A DNA stretch of 64,000 nucleotides, taken from the NCBI GenBank assembly GCA_907165065.1, contig OU015524.1, positions 36,027,295 to 36,091,294 on the forward strand, read 5' to 3'. Source of the DNA: Caprimulgus europaeus. Taxonomy: Eukaryota; Chordata; Aves; Caprimulgiformes; Caprimulgidae. Shown here piece by piece: positions 25,682 through 39,104 of the stretch (the first letter of the stretch is position 1; every line of letters begins with the position of its first letter). A model generated the notes under the pieces. It searched no databases. It was not told the DNA's origin and saw only the letters and a list, made by a program, of their open reading frames with translations. The position numbers were made by a program, and so were the translations under genes.

Positions 25682-28223
25682 CAGAGACAACCTCATCTTT
25701 CTGTAAGAAAAAAGCTTTAAGGATTGCTACAGCTAATCTTTGGGCAACGCTTTTAGAAGGCCAGGGACTGCACCCACACACTACTCAGCAAGTGAAGGTG
25801 TTAAGTCAAGGGCCTCTTTTCAGAAGTTACCTGGTGTTCAGTAGCAAGGGGCTCCATAAATAAACAATTTTTGACAACCCAAAATCCAAAGAAAAAGAGC
25901 TGATCTGGAGAGATCTACAGTAGCATGATTATGACAGAAGAAGCAACTTTACAGAGACACTGTCCAAAGCTAAGATTAATTGGTAGAAAGGAACATCTGT
26001 CTGACCCAAGTAGCAAATAAATTAGATTGGATTTACATACTACAACACAGGTGCATAATTACAATCTTGCCTAAAAAAAAATGAAAGAAAATGGCAAGAA
26101 GCATCATCTTTTCTGATAGCAAAAATTCTAAACAATAAAAATGCATGAAATTACCTCTTCAAAATCTTGTTGTTATTGACATTCTGAGTGCTCTCAGCTC
26201 TGGTGGTGTTCATACAAAGATACACGGTGGTCCTGGCAACTGCATTACCACCATTTTTAAGAAAAATTTTCAAGCAAGAGCATGCATAACAACATAGTTC
26301 TGTTTCTTCATGTATTGCTTATGATAGAATCAGAACTGGTTAACTCTTAGCCAATGTATTTATTTTATAAGTTTCTTTCCCTGTAATACCCCCTGACAGT
26401 CAAGGAATGTACTCTTTGATATGTGTTTACTGGTGGCTCTCAGAAACATGGTACTGTTTGTATAGCAAAGTCAGAGCACCAGTGAGAAGGGCATGGACCT
26501 CTCCTCTGAGCAATTTCTCTTCTCTGCAGCCTCACAGTCAGAATTTGTCAAAGGCTGTTGCCAGAGCAACTGAAACCTCTCACAAAACAGCATTTCTGAT
26601 GTGAGACAGCTGTGCCACAGGAAAATACAAAAGCAACTATTTTCAAATGGCTGGTGTTGAAGTAACTTGTTATGCAAGTGCCATACCATGATAAATAGTT
26701 GTAAGAAATTACAGTTTCATGGCTGGTGGGATCGTTTCCTGTAATGCTGCTTTCCTGACAAATAGAAAAATAATCTATAAAACAGTGCTTATGAGGAGGT
26801 TTTTAGGATAAATTCAGCCCTTTTCTCCATGGAGGAAAAAAAAAGCCTCTTGCTATTGTAAGCCTAATGACTCAGCTATGGGATAATTTCAAAAGACTGG
26901 CTGAAAAAGCTCATGGGATCCTCATCAGTTGCCTATGCGCCTGTCCAGGGAGCAAGAGGCATGAAACCAAGCTATGCAGAGCATGAAGAACAGTAAGAGA
27001 AAAGAGGCTTTTGCATCTTGAGGGTGAAAACTCTGACTATGCTTTACTGCTGTACTATAGGTGCTAAAAATAACACTTCCATGTAGGTTTTTTGTCCTGT
27101 TTGACTTAGCATGCAGGGCAGATCTTCAGTGAGGAAGCCATTCCCTTTCAGTCTTTATCTAGAGAAGATGCATTTAGACTTGACAAGCTTTTTTAAAAAG
27201 TGACTGAGCACTGTCTGAAAACCAGAGAGTCATCGATTTAATTTTTCTGCCATTTTTTTTTCATTTGGGCTCAACTTCAAGTCGAAATTCATGAGGAAAA
27301 TGTTGATTCCAAGAAGGTAAGAGATAAAAAACATATGTAAGCTGAGTATACAACAAGTCAAGTGGCATCAAGTTATTTGAGAAGGCTGTTTTCTATTCTC
27401 AGACCATACAGCTTCCCCATAATTTTTTTGCTGCAAAGCATATGAAGCTATAAAGGCAGCCACTGGTACTGGATGCTTTAGTAGATTACATTCAGAAAAA
27501 TGGAATTGCATTGGAAAGTGGCTGTGACTGAAGAGAATTTATAGGGCAGCAAATGTTATTTTTGTTTTTTGGAGTTGGAAACAGTGATAAAGAAAAGATG
27601 TGTTGTTTATGAATGTCACACCTATAGCCACCTTTGTCTCAGATACAGAACAGGATGAAGGAGAGAGTGGTGGGATTAGAAAGTGAACACAGATTTTTGT
27701 GTTTATATTTCTCTCTGGGGATATCGAACGGCAAGGGGCTGAGCATGCTGCCCCTTATTAGACTAGCTCTCTTGATTTCAGTGACCCAAACAATTTATTT
27801 AAGTCCATCCCTGACGATTTTGCTAGATCAGGCTGACAATGTTTGGTATTTTGCAGAATCAGTTTCAGAGCTCTCTCACTGCTGTATTTTTCTTCAGGAG
27901 ACATAAATGATACGATACTCATTTCAGATATGCTTAGGTTTGCTTATGTTTCAAAATCTCCTACACTAGATTTCATGACAGCTATATCATCTGCAGAAAA
28001 GTATCTACTCTTCACAGGACTATCTGTAGGGTTTTTAAACAATTTAGGATCTACAATGCTATCAAACCAATTGAAAATTAGTTTCCTATTTTACTTCTTC
28101 ACTTACATCAGTAGCCAGATGCACAACCAGAAGTATTGACAGATGGAGTTTAATATCACAATTGTGTTAATCAGGAGTCAGTCCATCAAAGTTAATGGAT
28201 TATATGAGGTCCAAACCGAATAA

Positions 28224-28321
28224 GCACTGTGGTTTAGTGGGCATGGTGGTGATGAGTTGATGGTTGGACTGGATGATCTTGGAGGTCTTTTCCAACCTTA
28301 ATGATTCTGTGATTCTATGAC
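28224..28321 (+). mobile_element. CR1 LINE 3' end (about 100 bp)
   Basis: A short severely 5'-truncated CR1 on the plus strand. It contains the 3' UTR block GGTTGGACTGGATGATCTT, then GGTCTTTTCCAACCTTAATG, and ends in two 8-bp tail units (ATTCTGTG, ATTCTATG). The preceding GTGGTTTAGTGGGCATGG segment marks a CR1 3' UTR subtype I associate with galliform and anseriform genomes; that link is recalled and not tested. Low divergence from this pattern suggests a comparatively young insertion. It carries no coding sequence. Confidence 0.92.
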
Positions 28322-29187
28322 TCAAAGAAATCCCTCTTGAAAATGATGTTACTAAGAGCTTCTGGGAACCTTCTTCTTTATCAGATTAGTCCATTTAACC
28401 CATACTATATGCTCTCCACTTTATGTCATAATTTCCTGTCTTCTCTCCTTCTTCTAAGTGGAAAATTTTTGTTTACTTTAATATACAAGATTATTGATAT
28501 TTGCTTGTAAAAGGTGTACTTTTCCTGATATTCCACTTACCTTCTTCAAGAATTAGGAAAGGAAATGTGCCATTTTGCATAAAATGTAGTTCACTACAAG
28601 ACATTGAAAGAGAATTACCTGGTAAATTCATTATGGGGTTGTGAGCCATTTCCATTTGAATTAACTTAATCTTACACAGTTTACACATCTTTTACAAATC
28701 ACTGTTAGTAATGTTTGAACACAAATGTAAGTACAGAACAGATTGCATTTCAAAATGTCTGGAATCTCTAGCTATGAATATTTTTCTAAATGATGTCTTA
28801 GCTGTCCAGCTTCCAAGTGCTCCAGCACTGAAGCACTCTAAATTAGAGCATTTGTATTTACTAAAATGATCATTTCTAGAAATCTATTTGAAGAATTCTT
28901 GTGTCATTAATGTTGTTTCTATACTGCTGACTTTTAAGATTGGAACATTGATCACTTAATTGCTTGTTTATATGATGCTATTAAAAAATCAAATTACTAT
29001 TACATAATATTCAGTAAAGGAGACATTGTGTCTATCGTCATTTTCTCACCTTCCTCTATTTCTAACAAATGAAGATTTATCCACTGGTAATCAGCTTGCA
29101 TAGATTGAAAACTTAATTTAATTTCAGAAAAAACTCCTCTTATCCACAGATGTTTATTTTGCTTTTGTCTCCAGAACTGTCTCAGCT

Positions 29188-29205
29188 AAAAAAAAAAAAA
29201 AAAAA
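29188..29205 (+). repeat. poly-A tract (18 A) followed by five G
   Basis: A homopolymer followed directly by GGGGG. No AATAAA lies upstream and no gene-like body is seen, so it is not supported as a processed pseudogene tail. Confidence 0.9.
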
Positions 29206-32200
29206 GGGGGTAATGATGTGGAGGCAGCTTCTAAGTTATTAAAAAAGTATGTCTGCCCTTTGATCTCATCCTTTCTGTGGATCCAGCACAGCTATTTACT
29301 CACATAGTATCTCCTTACCTCAGACAGGAAGATTCAGACTTCCACATATGCAAAAACCAGAAATTAGAATGCCATCAGTAGGTATATGGCGCTCAAGTGG
29401 CATTTCATAAGTCTTTATTATCTCCCCTTCATTATCAAAGGGGAGACACATACATCTACTAAGTCAGTTCTGAGGACAAATGCTGAGACAAGAAGCAAGC
29501 ATTTCCCCAGTCTGAATGGAAACCTTGTGTGTCTACCAAATATCTTGAGATAAAATCCTGAAGTACCTTTGATAATGTCAGGGGATTAAATGGGAATTTG
29601 ACTGTTGACTTTAGTGCAAACATGGTTTTGCTTCTGTGTTAATAAGCTGAGCTAGTGTGCACTCTGAGAAATGTTAGGGAGATCAAGGTCCTCCACAAAA
29701 GGACCTTTGAACAATTTCCTCTGTCTTCAAGAGCTCCTTCAGACAACCTGACTGGGTGGAGAGGGGAGAAAATGCAGGCTTGCTTCATTTCCCACATTTT
29801 TCTCATAGTACAGTTGAAATAAAGGATCTTCTTTTTGAGTCTTTTCATTATTAAAACTCTTTGTACCCTTCTCCATGTTCTCTCATGACTCTCCTTCCTT
29901 TGCCCCAAAATTTCCTTTCCACTTTAAAATCACTTTGACAATTGTGATCTGACCATGGCCCAAAGCTATTATGTCCCCAGCAGGTCATGAAGTCCTGTTT
30001 GCAGTTATTACATATTACTTTCTGGATGTTCTTCTACTTTAAACAGAATATTTGCAAGCATTGTAATATTTTTTGTCTTTGAAACAAGAGAAATTTTTTT
30101 TTTGACAGGAATATCCACTTGGCATTAAGCAATAGTAAAGGGATTTGCTTTCACTTCAGGTTGCCTTAGAACATTTCAAAGGCTACAGTAAATATTCTTT
30201 CTATGATTTACACTCTATCTTAATTGTGCTGCAGTATTTCCAAAACAATATTGAAGGATGTTCTTTTGTGGGTAGCTAGGAACAAAAATATCTTGTTTAA
30301 CTTTTGAGCTATGTATACTTTCTTGGCAAAGATTAATTTGAGAGGTGGATAAAAGATAGCTGTTTTGCTCCAAGGAAGGGTTTTACTCTAGCAGATTGAA
30401 TTTTGGTACCAGTGCAAACCTTTTACAGATTTGGTTCAATTATAAGAAATAAAACTAGGAGAACTGATACTTCTCTGGCTATTTCCCAATGTCTGTTGGT
30501 TTGACAGCTTTTTTGTAACTCTTTGTCATGTAAGGTACTTGAGTGTTTGTCCTCTATTTCTCATTTTGGGAAGGAAACCAATCTCAAAGTCTAATACAAC
30601 TCAACATGGAAAAGGTGAGGAGTGAGGAAGAAAGATTTTTCTCAACCCTATCTTCTCCTGACTTGCATGTTGTTTTTTTTCTTCTCTTTTTGTCTACTAC
30701 TGCGACCCTGCACGTGGGAACAGAAACATAAGACTCTAGAAGCCTGATGAAAGGATAAAGATCATCTAAAACAACCCTTCCATGAGACTCGGTGTCAATT
30801 TGGGTGCAGAACCCTGGCAGGGAGAAGCACTGGTGTGCCAGGGGAAGGGAGATTTCTATACAATGTTGTGCTACAAGAGTTGGGGGTACCTGGATATTAC
30901 TGGCACTTGTATGCTTCAAGAGGCTGTGAATTCTTCACTGAGTAGAAGTATATTGTGACAATTCATTCTCTTTTTGGAGTAGCTTTCAAGATGCAGGTTT
31001 TTTGTCACAAGATCTTGGCAACTGTGGGATGTGGTTTGATTTGTTTTTTAATCTTTTTTTAAGAATGCAATAATATCCAGATTTACCCAAATTGATACTT
31101 TATTTTCTCTTTTCTTCAGACACAGAATGTGCCAGTTGAGTTTGATATAATTTATGGTGGAATTAATATAATAGGAGTCATAGAGTATTTCCTCTGTGCT
31201 TATGTTTTGCTTAATGTTCCTACTGTCATTTAAAATATCAGCACTATTATTCATTTCTGAGATCTTCTGCAGAGACTGTATGTTGAGCTGAAGTGCAGGT
31301 TTACTTAAAAATAAAGATAACAAATGGTATACTGTAAATGTTCAAAAGTTTACACTGCAAAGCCCGTTCAAATCTTAATGGGTAATTTTTGCATTAGAAT
31401 TCCATCACTTCCTAGTATTTGCCTATGAGTTACACTCAGCAAATTAAACTGAGGTGGAATTCCTATGATAATTACCTTTCTGGTCACTGGTGATGGTCCA
31501 TGCATCCTACCCAGATGTGTACAGTTATCGTCCACTCACTGATAGTCACACTTGTCTCCACATCTATATGAAAGCATCCTGTTGCCATCAGGATGACTTT
31601 TTTTTCCAAAATAAGCTGGCACGTTTGCCACAGCCATACTTCCCCCTCCCCAAAATGTGCATAATTACACATTTCTCTTACCACTTTTGTGTTAACAACA
31701 GATCTTCACTCACACACCTCTCTGTGGCATGTGAAAGGACATTTCTACAGATCTGTTGACCCTCTATATGCCCCTTTTGAAATATGCTTCACGTTGGTAT
31801 TTGCAAAGCACTTTCTACAGAAGCTGATACTAATCTATCCATGAATACAGCTGGGACCACAGCAGCAAGTTTATACTTGCTTTCAACTCTTATATATTAT
31901 ATTTGGTTGCAAAGTGACTGTTTTTCTTCCTCAAAAGCTGGGCTGTAGATCCTTTACACACATTTACTATGAACTTCTGTCAGTCTCTGAAACTCTAATG
32001 CTGATGGGCTGTGGCCATCAGATGCGCACAGCCAGAATACAAGGAAATATGGAACATATAATAAAAAATACATATTTCTAAAGCTATTGAACATGTAACA
32101 TGCAACAGTTCTGACTTGAAATGAATCTTATGAAGCAGAATTGCTAGTATGTTTGTGTGCCTGTGAAATGTAGAGTTAAGGAAGACTCATTTTCCTTCCT

Positions 32201-34116
32201 CTTGTCTCTTTTTGGCTCTGGTAAGAAAAAGAGGCTGTATTTAAAACAAAGTGAGTAGTTACAGCTGAAATGTGGGCTTGTGCTCATGAACACCTTAAAA
32301 AGATGTCAAATTATGTTTACACTTATTTAGCTGCAAATTTCTGCCTAAGGAAGGATTTAAATGCTTTCAGTCAAGGCCTAGTTTTCTAGCCTAGACAAGT
32401 TGGAAACATTGTCCTCTCCAAAATAAACTTATTTTTTCCTAAATTTGACTTACCTTTAAGAATTTCCAATAAGCAGCTATTTGTCTTGTTTCTGGTTTCA
32501 ATCAAAACCAAACTCAACATATTTATATTTCATAATGCTGTAACTGAAGTTACTAAATTTTCTTTGTCTGTATTAAGTTGAACACAACATACTAATCTTA
32601 AATTGCAGGGATACAAACCAGAACCAGAGTACCCAGAAATTGTTGATGCCTGTGTAAATCAAAATTGTCAAGGTCTGCAGAGTTCTAGCTTTTGGGTTTG
32701 CTCCAAAACTTTTAATATTGCAAAACAATATTAAAATTCCTTCTTAGCTAGGAATCCTAAAGATGCTCAGAGAATTAAACATTTAGAGAAAGGAAAGGCT
32801 GTACAAATATTTACTTATGATTATTATTGTGGTACTTTCAGATCCAGGCCTACAAACACTTAATAGATGTACTTAACTTTAGTGAGAGTACTTCCACTGA
32901 GTTAGTAGAAATATTCATTGGCTTTAAGTTAGACACAGATGTGTTTGCAGGACTGGAACTTTATATTTTATATGACTGGTACTAAATTCACCTTCCAACT
33001 GTAGCTTTAAAGTTCATTTCATAATGGGACTCCTGGGGAAACAAGCTTAGAAATAATACATGGCCCTGGAAAAATATTTTGAGTTCATAAATAATATGAT
33101 AGAGGATATTTTCAAGCTTTGGAATAACTTTCCCATTGAGGCAGGCTTAAAGACTGTTTAAAAGAAACATGAAGCTTGATTTAAACATTGGAATATATTG
33201 CCAGAGGGAAGAGAGTATACATTTTCATTTTTATGAATTAGGTTTTGCTGAATTATCTTATTTACTGCCATCCCATTTGCATCTGCAAGGGGCTTATTTT
33301 ACAGAACACAAGAAGATAAAGGGCATGTCATGCCTAAGGTAGATTCTCATCTTCTGTAAAAATGTGTCATCTATTTCTTGAATCTGTAATTTAGGTGTGC
33401 TCACATGCTATATAAGCAAGATAATTCAGTATGCTAGGGTCCAATTTATCCTTGGTTTTTGCCCTTTGGATTATTAGTAACACTGATACAAGGTCTATAA
33501 AACTCCTTCAGGTCATAGTGCCACCTGTGCTGGCAGAAACTACCAAATGTGATGCAAAGTAGCAGTGTGTAGGGCCCAGCACGCTCCTCTACTGAAACAA
33601 AGCACTGCTCATAAAACTGCAGTGAATGGAAAAGGGTGAGGAAAGCCGTAGTCCCCACTTTGTGCTATGTATGAAAGTGGCATCTGATCTGGAGCTTGCA
33701 ATGCAGTGCTGAAAGCTGAAGGAGGTGCCTGAGAAAGAGCAAAAACACAGGAAAATGATAGCAAAGCTCTCTTTTACAGGGTAGAGAATTACAGGACAGC
33801 TGACAGGGAGAGCAAAGCACTGGGCTGTAGAAGCATTTTCGAACACAGGATGCAATACTAACAGTAAGTAATCTTGTAAGGTTGGGGTTTTTTTCAGATG
33901 ATTTATAATTTTAGGCCACAATGAAATTTAAACTTTTAGGACTTTTCTGTGAGGCCAAGTGCAACATCCTTGTATAGTTCCACACAGTACTAAGAAACCT
34001 GAAAACTTACACCCAGGAAATATTTTTCCCCCACTTTAGGAAGTGCTTGTGGAAAAGCCATAACATTTAAGAAGACAGAAAACTGACAGGATTTTATAAA
34101 GAATATTACAGAAATG

Positions 34117-34131
34117 AAAAAAAAAAAAAAA
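34117..34131 (+). repeat. poly-A tract (15 A)
   Basis: A homopolymer in unique DNA with no associated element recognised. Confidence 0.9.
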
Positions 34132-36810
34132 GACCAAAGAAGATCTTCTCCATAGGCCTCATTAAACACTCCTTGGAATGCTGCATAAGAAGATGATCAT
34201 TCTCTGTCATATCCTCTGAGATTGTGCCATAAGGACCACTGTCATATGCAAGCTAGTCAAAACACTAGAGGTCTTCTAATGTGGTCAGTACATCATGTTT
34301 AGAAGATAAGGCTTTCTAATGCAAGATTCAGCACAAAAAAAAGTACCAGATGGTATAAACAGACTAAAATGTCAGTTTGTCCAGGGGAGGACTGCTTGAG
34401 CAATATGGAGAGGCAACCATAAAACTTTTCCTCTAGGACCTCTTTCCAAGCACAAGAAGCATTCCGAGGTCAGAAGGAATAAGTTCAAAGGGCGTAAAAT
34501 GCCATGCAATGCTTAGGAAATTACAGGCTGCTGTCTAAATTAAACCAAACACTTCTCCAGCCTCTAGGGTATCACTAAAGGTGCAAAGACTGTTTAAAGC
34601 TACCTTCCTTGCCAAGATACCAAATGCTGTACAGGTAGTTTCCTATGCTGTAAGCATACTTCTTGGCCACATATCTGAGAGACAAAAGAACTGGACTTAG
34701 CATTGGCACTGATTTACTGGACATGTTCCTACCATCCTCCAAGCCATTTCACTGAAGGGATGCAAATTTCCTCATAAATCTGCTCGAAATCAAATCACTT
34801 AGTCGATCAAACCTCTGCAGGCTGCATTCAGGATCTTTCTTCCTAGGGGAGAATGGGTAATGTCATGATCAGGATTTATGAAACTGAAGTCTAAACACAG
34901 TATCTTTTTTAGTAAAGATATTAATTTTTATCAGTGATTTTGTGACTCCCGTAACAGAGTTTGTAAGATTTATAGGCTATCTAACAGAGATATATGCAAG
35001 TCTGAATTCACAAGTTCTTTGTAGCTCCCACTAGTTAATAAATTATTACTAGAAGATACTTATTTCACCCTCTTGATGTGATAGGCAAATGAACAGCTGT
35101 CATTTTATAACAGCTTTGCCTATATTAAAGATTTGATCCAAATTCACACATTTTATTATGTCATTGGGTAACTATCATTCCAAGTATAATGCCAGTGAAT
35201 TCTGTGGAGTTCCATCATTGATCAATACAGTTTTGTTTTAATGCACTTGGAGTAGCAAAAACTCCTGAATTAGGGAACAAGTGTATTTTTTACTATGTCT
35301 ATATGAGCAATCAGTGGAACAGAACTGGATCTGCAGAATGAAACACAGTGCAGAGGATCCAACCTGAGCCCTGTGTGTTTCATACACAACACTAGTCTCA
35401 TCCCATGGACTGAATGCTTATTACCCTTTCAAATGCATTAGATGTGCTCTTGGCGAATCTCCCACCTAAGCTTCACCTGGAAGGATGCTGTTTTGTGTGC
35501 TCCATAGTTTCTCCATGGTGTAAATTAAAGTGCACAAGTGGGGACTATGAGGTGATCCATTTCACAAGTTCACTCCTGATTTGAGCTAAAGTGCCAAAGT
35601 AGATGAACCTTAATGTTGAGAGATAGAGATCAGAACTGACCCACTCTGTGTCAGTTAATTCTACATGGAAGCACAGTGATTCCACTTGGAGGTTCTGACA
35701 GTGATGTGAGGTCCTTGAGCTCATTAGCCCATCATTCTCAGTGCTCATTCTTCAACTATTTTTTTCCATTTTATCTCAAGAATCTCTGTGCTGCCATGGG
35801 GTCTAGGCTGACATGCCCTTAAGCAAGCAGTGAAGAAAGATACTACTCACAGAATAACAGTTATTCAATGTATAGGTGGGAAAATCAGTTTCTACAGAAG
35901 ACATAACTGATTTTTACAGGAGTGCATGATCTAGTCATTAGTTGAACCCAGATCTGACTCCAACTCTTATCTTTAAATGCAAAACCACCTATCTTTTTTA
36001 ATACAAGCAGTGTGAATTACAGCTGATCATAGTAATGACAAATACACTTACTGCAGTCTTGAAATTCAACTTTTTACTTTCCAGTTACCACAAGATTCAC
36101 AAGAGATGAAGGACAAAAATTACCAAATAAAATAATAATTGCTTAACAAATTATTCTTGTCTCATAAAAGTTTGAGATGCCAAAGTACTTCGGTATTAGG
36201 TTCTTTTGTTTGCTTTAAGAAGTCTGAAAGGTTACTACGTTAAACACTACAGAAAAGAGGAGCTTGCAGGGAGAAGCAATATTTTACATTAAGTCAACTG
36301 ATTATTTTACATCAGACCAAACAGGATAACCTTTGGGATCAGATTCTCCTCTCTAGGCACTACAGGTACTGTTTTGAGCCCTGCATTTTCCTTTCCATGG
36401 CATTATAAAAGTACTACAGATTTCATGGGTGAAACTCTGAGTAATGGTTACTTTATTTGAGTCACCATAGACATTGCTTAGTGAACCTATTTTCAGTGAA
36501 AGACAAATATTGATTATTCTGCTGAGGTTTTCAAGATCTACGACTGTGCAGAGCACAAATTTAGATGCTCTACTCCATCAAAGAACTTAGAAACAAAGCC
36601 ATCATTTCACAGACATGAAAATGTAAATGGTTAATGAACACCTTGTGACTGAATGCATGAATTAAAATAAATGGAGATATATTGATCCGTGGCAGAACCG
36701 ATTAGTGTCAGGTGATTTTACTTTAAAAAGATATGACTAATATAGAAACTCTGTTCAGATCAAGATATGATTTTTTAATATGCAGTGCTGTCTGCATGTG
36801 TGTGGCTTTT

Positions 36811-37023
36811 GGAAGAGGAAGAGGAAGAGGAAGAGGAAGAGGAAGAGGAAGAGGAAAAGGAAAAGGAAAAGGAAAAGGAAAAGGAAAAGGAAAAGGAAAA
36901 GGAAAAGGAAAAGGAAAAGGAAAAGGAAAAGGAAAAGGAAAAGGAAAAGGAAAAGGAAAAGGAAAAGGAAGAAGAAAGGGAAGAAGAAAGGGAAGAGGAA
37001 GAAGAAAGGGAAGAGGAAGAAAG
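36811..37023. repeat. 213-bp uninterrupted homopurine tract, hexamer microsatellite
   Basis: Every base from 36811 to 37023 on the plus strand is A or G. It opens with seven GGAAGA units (36811-36852), continues with nineteen perfect GGAAAA units (36853-36966) and ends in irregular GGAAGA/AGAAAGGG variants. Because the unit is 6 bp, all frames stay open and give Lys-Gly, Glu-Lys, Lys-Arg, Phe-Pro, Phe-Leu and Ser-Phe runs on the two strands; these are not genes. Long polypurine-polypyrimidine mirror-like tracts are known to be able to form triplex (H-) DNA and to change length by slippage. Confidence 0.97.
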
Positions 37024-39104
37024 CAAAGGTTAAGGTTAAGAAGGAGCATCCTGATATGTCAATGAGATCAGATAACAAAGCCATCAGGTTCCCCGTTTAA
37101 GACTAAAAAATCCACACTGTAGACTATATTAAAAGGTTACAATATGATTCTAATTTGGTAGGAGATAGAAATAACAGTGTAGAGAGATTAACAGTATTGC
37201 AACTAAATAATGTGGGGAAAGCAACTGTAAAATGAACGTATCTTACAAACTAATACATTGGGGAAACCATCCTAAACATATTGAATTCAACAGGAGGAAA
37301 TAATACTGGGAATGGAAGAAGACTATTTGTAGGGAAACAGTAACACTGAAAGGACTTTTGTAATACAGAAGAGACATTCTCTTTGTCATCAGAAACTTAA
37401 TATAATTACTTATACAGAACAGACAGTGTAAAGGGAGAAGAGAGCAAGAGAAAAGAGAGGAGAGTCTGATGAAGACACTACCTTCACGGGATATCTTTAT
37501 GGGGGAGATCTGCTGGTCAGCCTACCAATACAGAAGGGATATAAGCAGCCTGAATAAATGAAAGACTAGAAAACTCTAGGGTTAAACTATCTTCAACTTA
37601 TTCATAAAAGTAGCTTTTTGGAATCAACAAGACAAATACTATGAGCAAGCCACGCACAGTTGGACCTTCAAGAAGTATTTGTACAGGAAACTTAGATTTC
37701 TTCAGGCAGTATGTTTCACTGAGTCACTGGGCTGGGATTCAGAAATACTACTGATAATATTTCCAACTCCCTGGCCACAACATCTTGAACATCCTCATCT
37801 CTCTACATAATTCTGTCCTTTTTCCTTCTTATTTATTTAGTCTGGAAACCTTTTGCGGCAGAAATTTATTCTTTCTGTGCAAGCACACTTAGCCAAGGAC
37901 ACATTTTTAAAGGAAGTTTCTAGGTACAGTCATCACACATCAATACCTTCTTACTTACCTTCACATAATCAGTCAGGTCTAAACTCCATTCCTGTTACTT
38001 TGGCTTTTTTGGTTTTAGTCATATAAATAAATTTTGAGAAGGATTATGTTCTTCTGAGAGGGAGATCTTTAGATCAGCTGGCTTTGAGTAAAACATAGTA
38101 AGTGCTGTACTTAGCCTTTCCACTGTAACTTTGTCTAATGTTCTATTATCAGTTCCATTTTATAAGTAAAATACTATGTTGGTACTAGTGCCCTATAGAT
38201 AACTAGTCAGAAAGCAAACTTGCCTAGAAAGTTTATGAAGTTTAAGATTCCATTATGAATGTCCACAAAATATTCTGCTAATGCAATTAAATTAATTTTT
38301 TTAACCAGAATTACCATGTGGACAACTGTGGTTAGCACTAAGCAGCATGAAATACTGAATCCTGAAGGAAAGATTGCTTTGTCAGCCGAATGCACAAAGC
38401 ATGAACTCCCAAAGAGGCTCAACAACATATGGATAATGGGAGATTAATCTTTCAGTCTACGTGACATATGTGTAGACTAGTGTATGTACTCTAAGCACTG
38501 CAAAAGGAAATAATTTCTTCAAAAACTTATGCTTTGTCTTAAAACATAATTTCTATCATAAAATAATTTTGCAGCTTTTCTATCAAACAAGTTCATGAAA
38601 CATAATGAAATTGACCTTTATAATGTAATTCACTCACCTAATCAAATGGTGGATATTTTAAGATGCTTGTATTAAATGTCTTATGCCACATTTAGATTGC
38701 ATTATTTGGGCAATAACACAAAAATGGAGAAGTAATTATATTTATTTTATATTTGCAGATTCAGTGAGTTTCTCTGGTAGCTGCTTAAGTATAAAGTGTA
38801 GTGGGCCACCTACTCTCCTTCCTTGGAGTCACAGTGGGACTCACATCCTACCAAAACCTCATTTGGTTTTAGGTCCATTTTCTTCTCCTTTATCTCTGAG
38901 CGATGTCATCTGCTCATACCACCTTATCCTTTCTGCACAAAGTTTCCGCTGACCCAACTCTCTCCATCTAATCCAAACTATGAACTTGTCTTCACACCTT
39001 GCCTCCTAGCATTTCTCATTTACATGTACACAAAACACTTCCTAAACTGAACTGATGCGGAGGGATTCTTCATGCCATGTAAGAAGGCTGGAAGAGCATC
39101 AAAG

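Larger units (their letters stand above)
14641..28223. other. unique non-coding DNA, no gene seen
   Basis: About 13.6 kb without a recognisable gene or interspersed repeat. A direct 15-bp repeat (gaatcttaggagtag) sits at its left edge at 14643-14657 and 14666-14680. It contains T-runs at 19571 and 22356, a CA-rich repeat at 18.8 kb and a double hairpin at 25.6 kb, listed separately. The longest ATG frame (166 codons, 19557-20057) opens on a T-run and is rich in Phe, Ile and Leu, as chance frames in AT-rich DNA are. Confidence 0.55.
28322..39104. other. unique non-coding DNA, no gene seen
   Basis: About 10.8 kb with no recognisable exon, RNA gene or interspersed repeat. It holds A-runs at 29188 and 34117 and the long purine tract at 36811. 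Open frames are short. The only longer ones (about 110 codons) lie on the purine tract and are repeat artefacts. Confidence 0.55.

Noticed and set aside
29188..29205. Poly-A run as a processed-pseudogene tail
   Set aside because: No AATAAA, no coding or transcript-like body upstream and no target-site duplication seen.
33060..33240. Possible CR1 C-terminal remnant (ggaatatattgccagaggg)
   Set aside because: A single weak resemblance without flanking blocks in order.
37028..37040. Telomere-like GGTTAAGGTTAAG after the purine tract
   Set aside because: Only two 6-bp units, and the unit is not the vertebrate TTAGGG telomere repeat; probably chance.
36723..37100. Six overlapping open frames with Lys-Gly, Lys-Arg, Glu-Lys, Phe-Pro, Phe-Leu and Ser-Phe runs
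   Set aside because: They come from a 6-bp purine repeat that keeps every frame open on both strands; no non-repeat coding sequence supports them.
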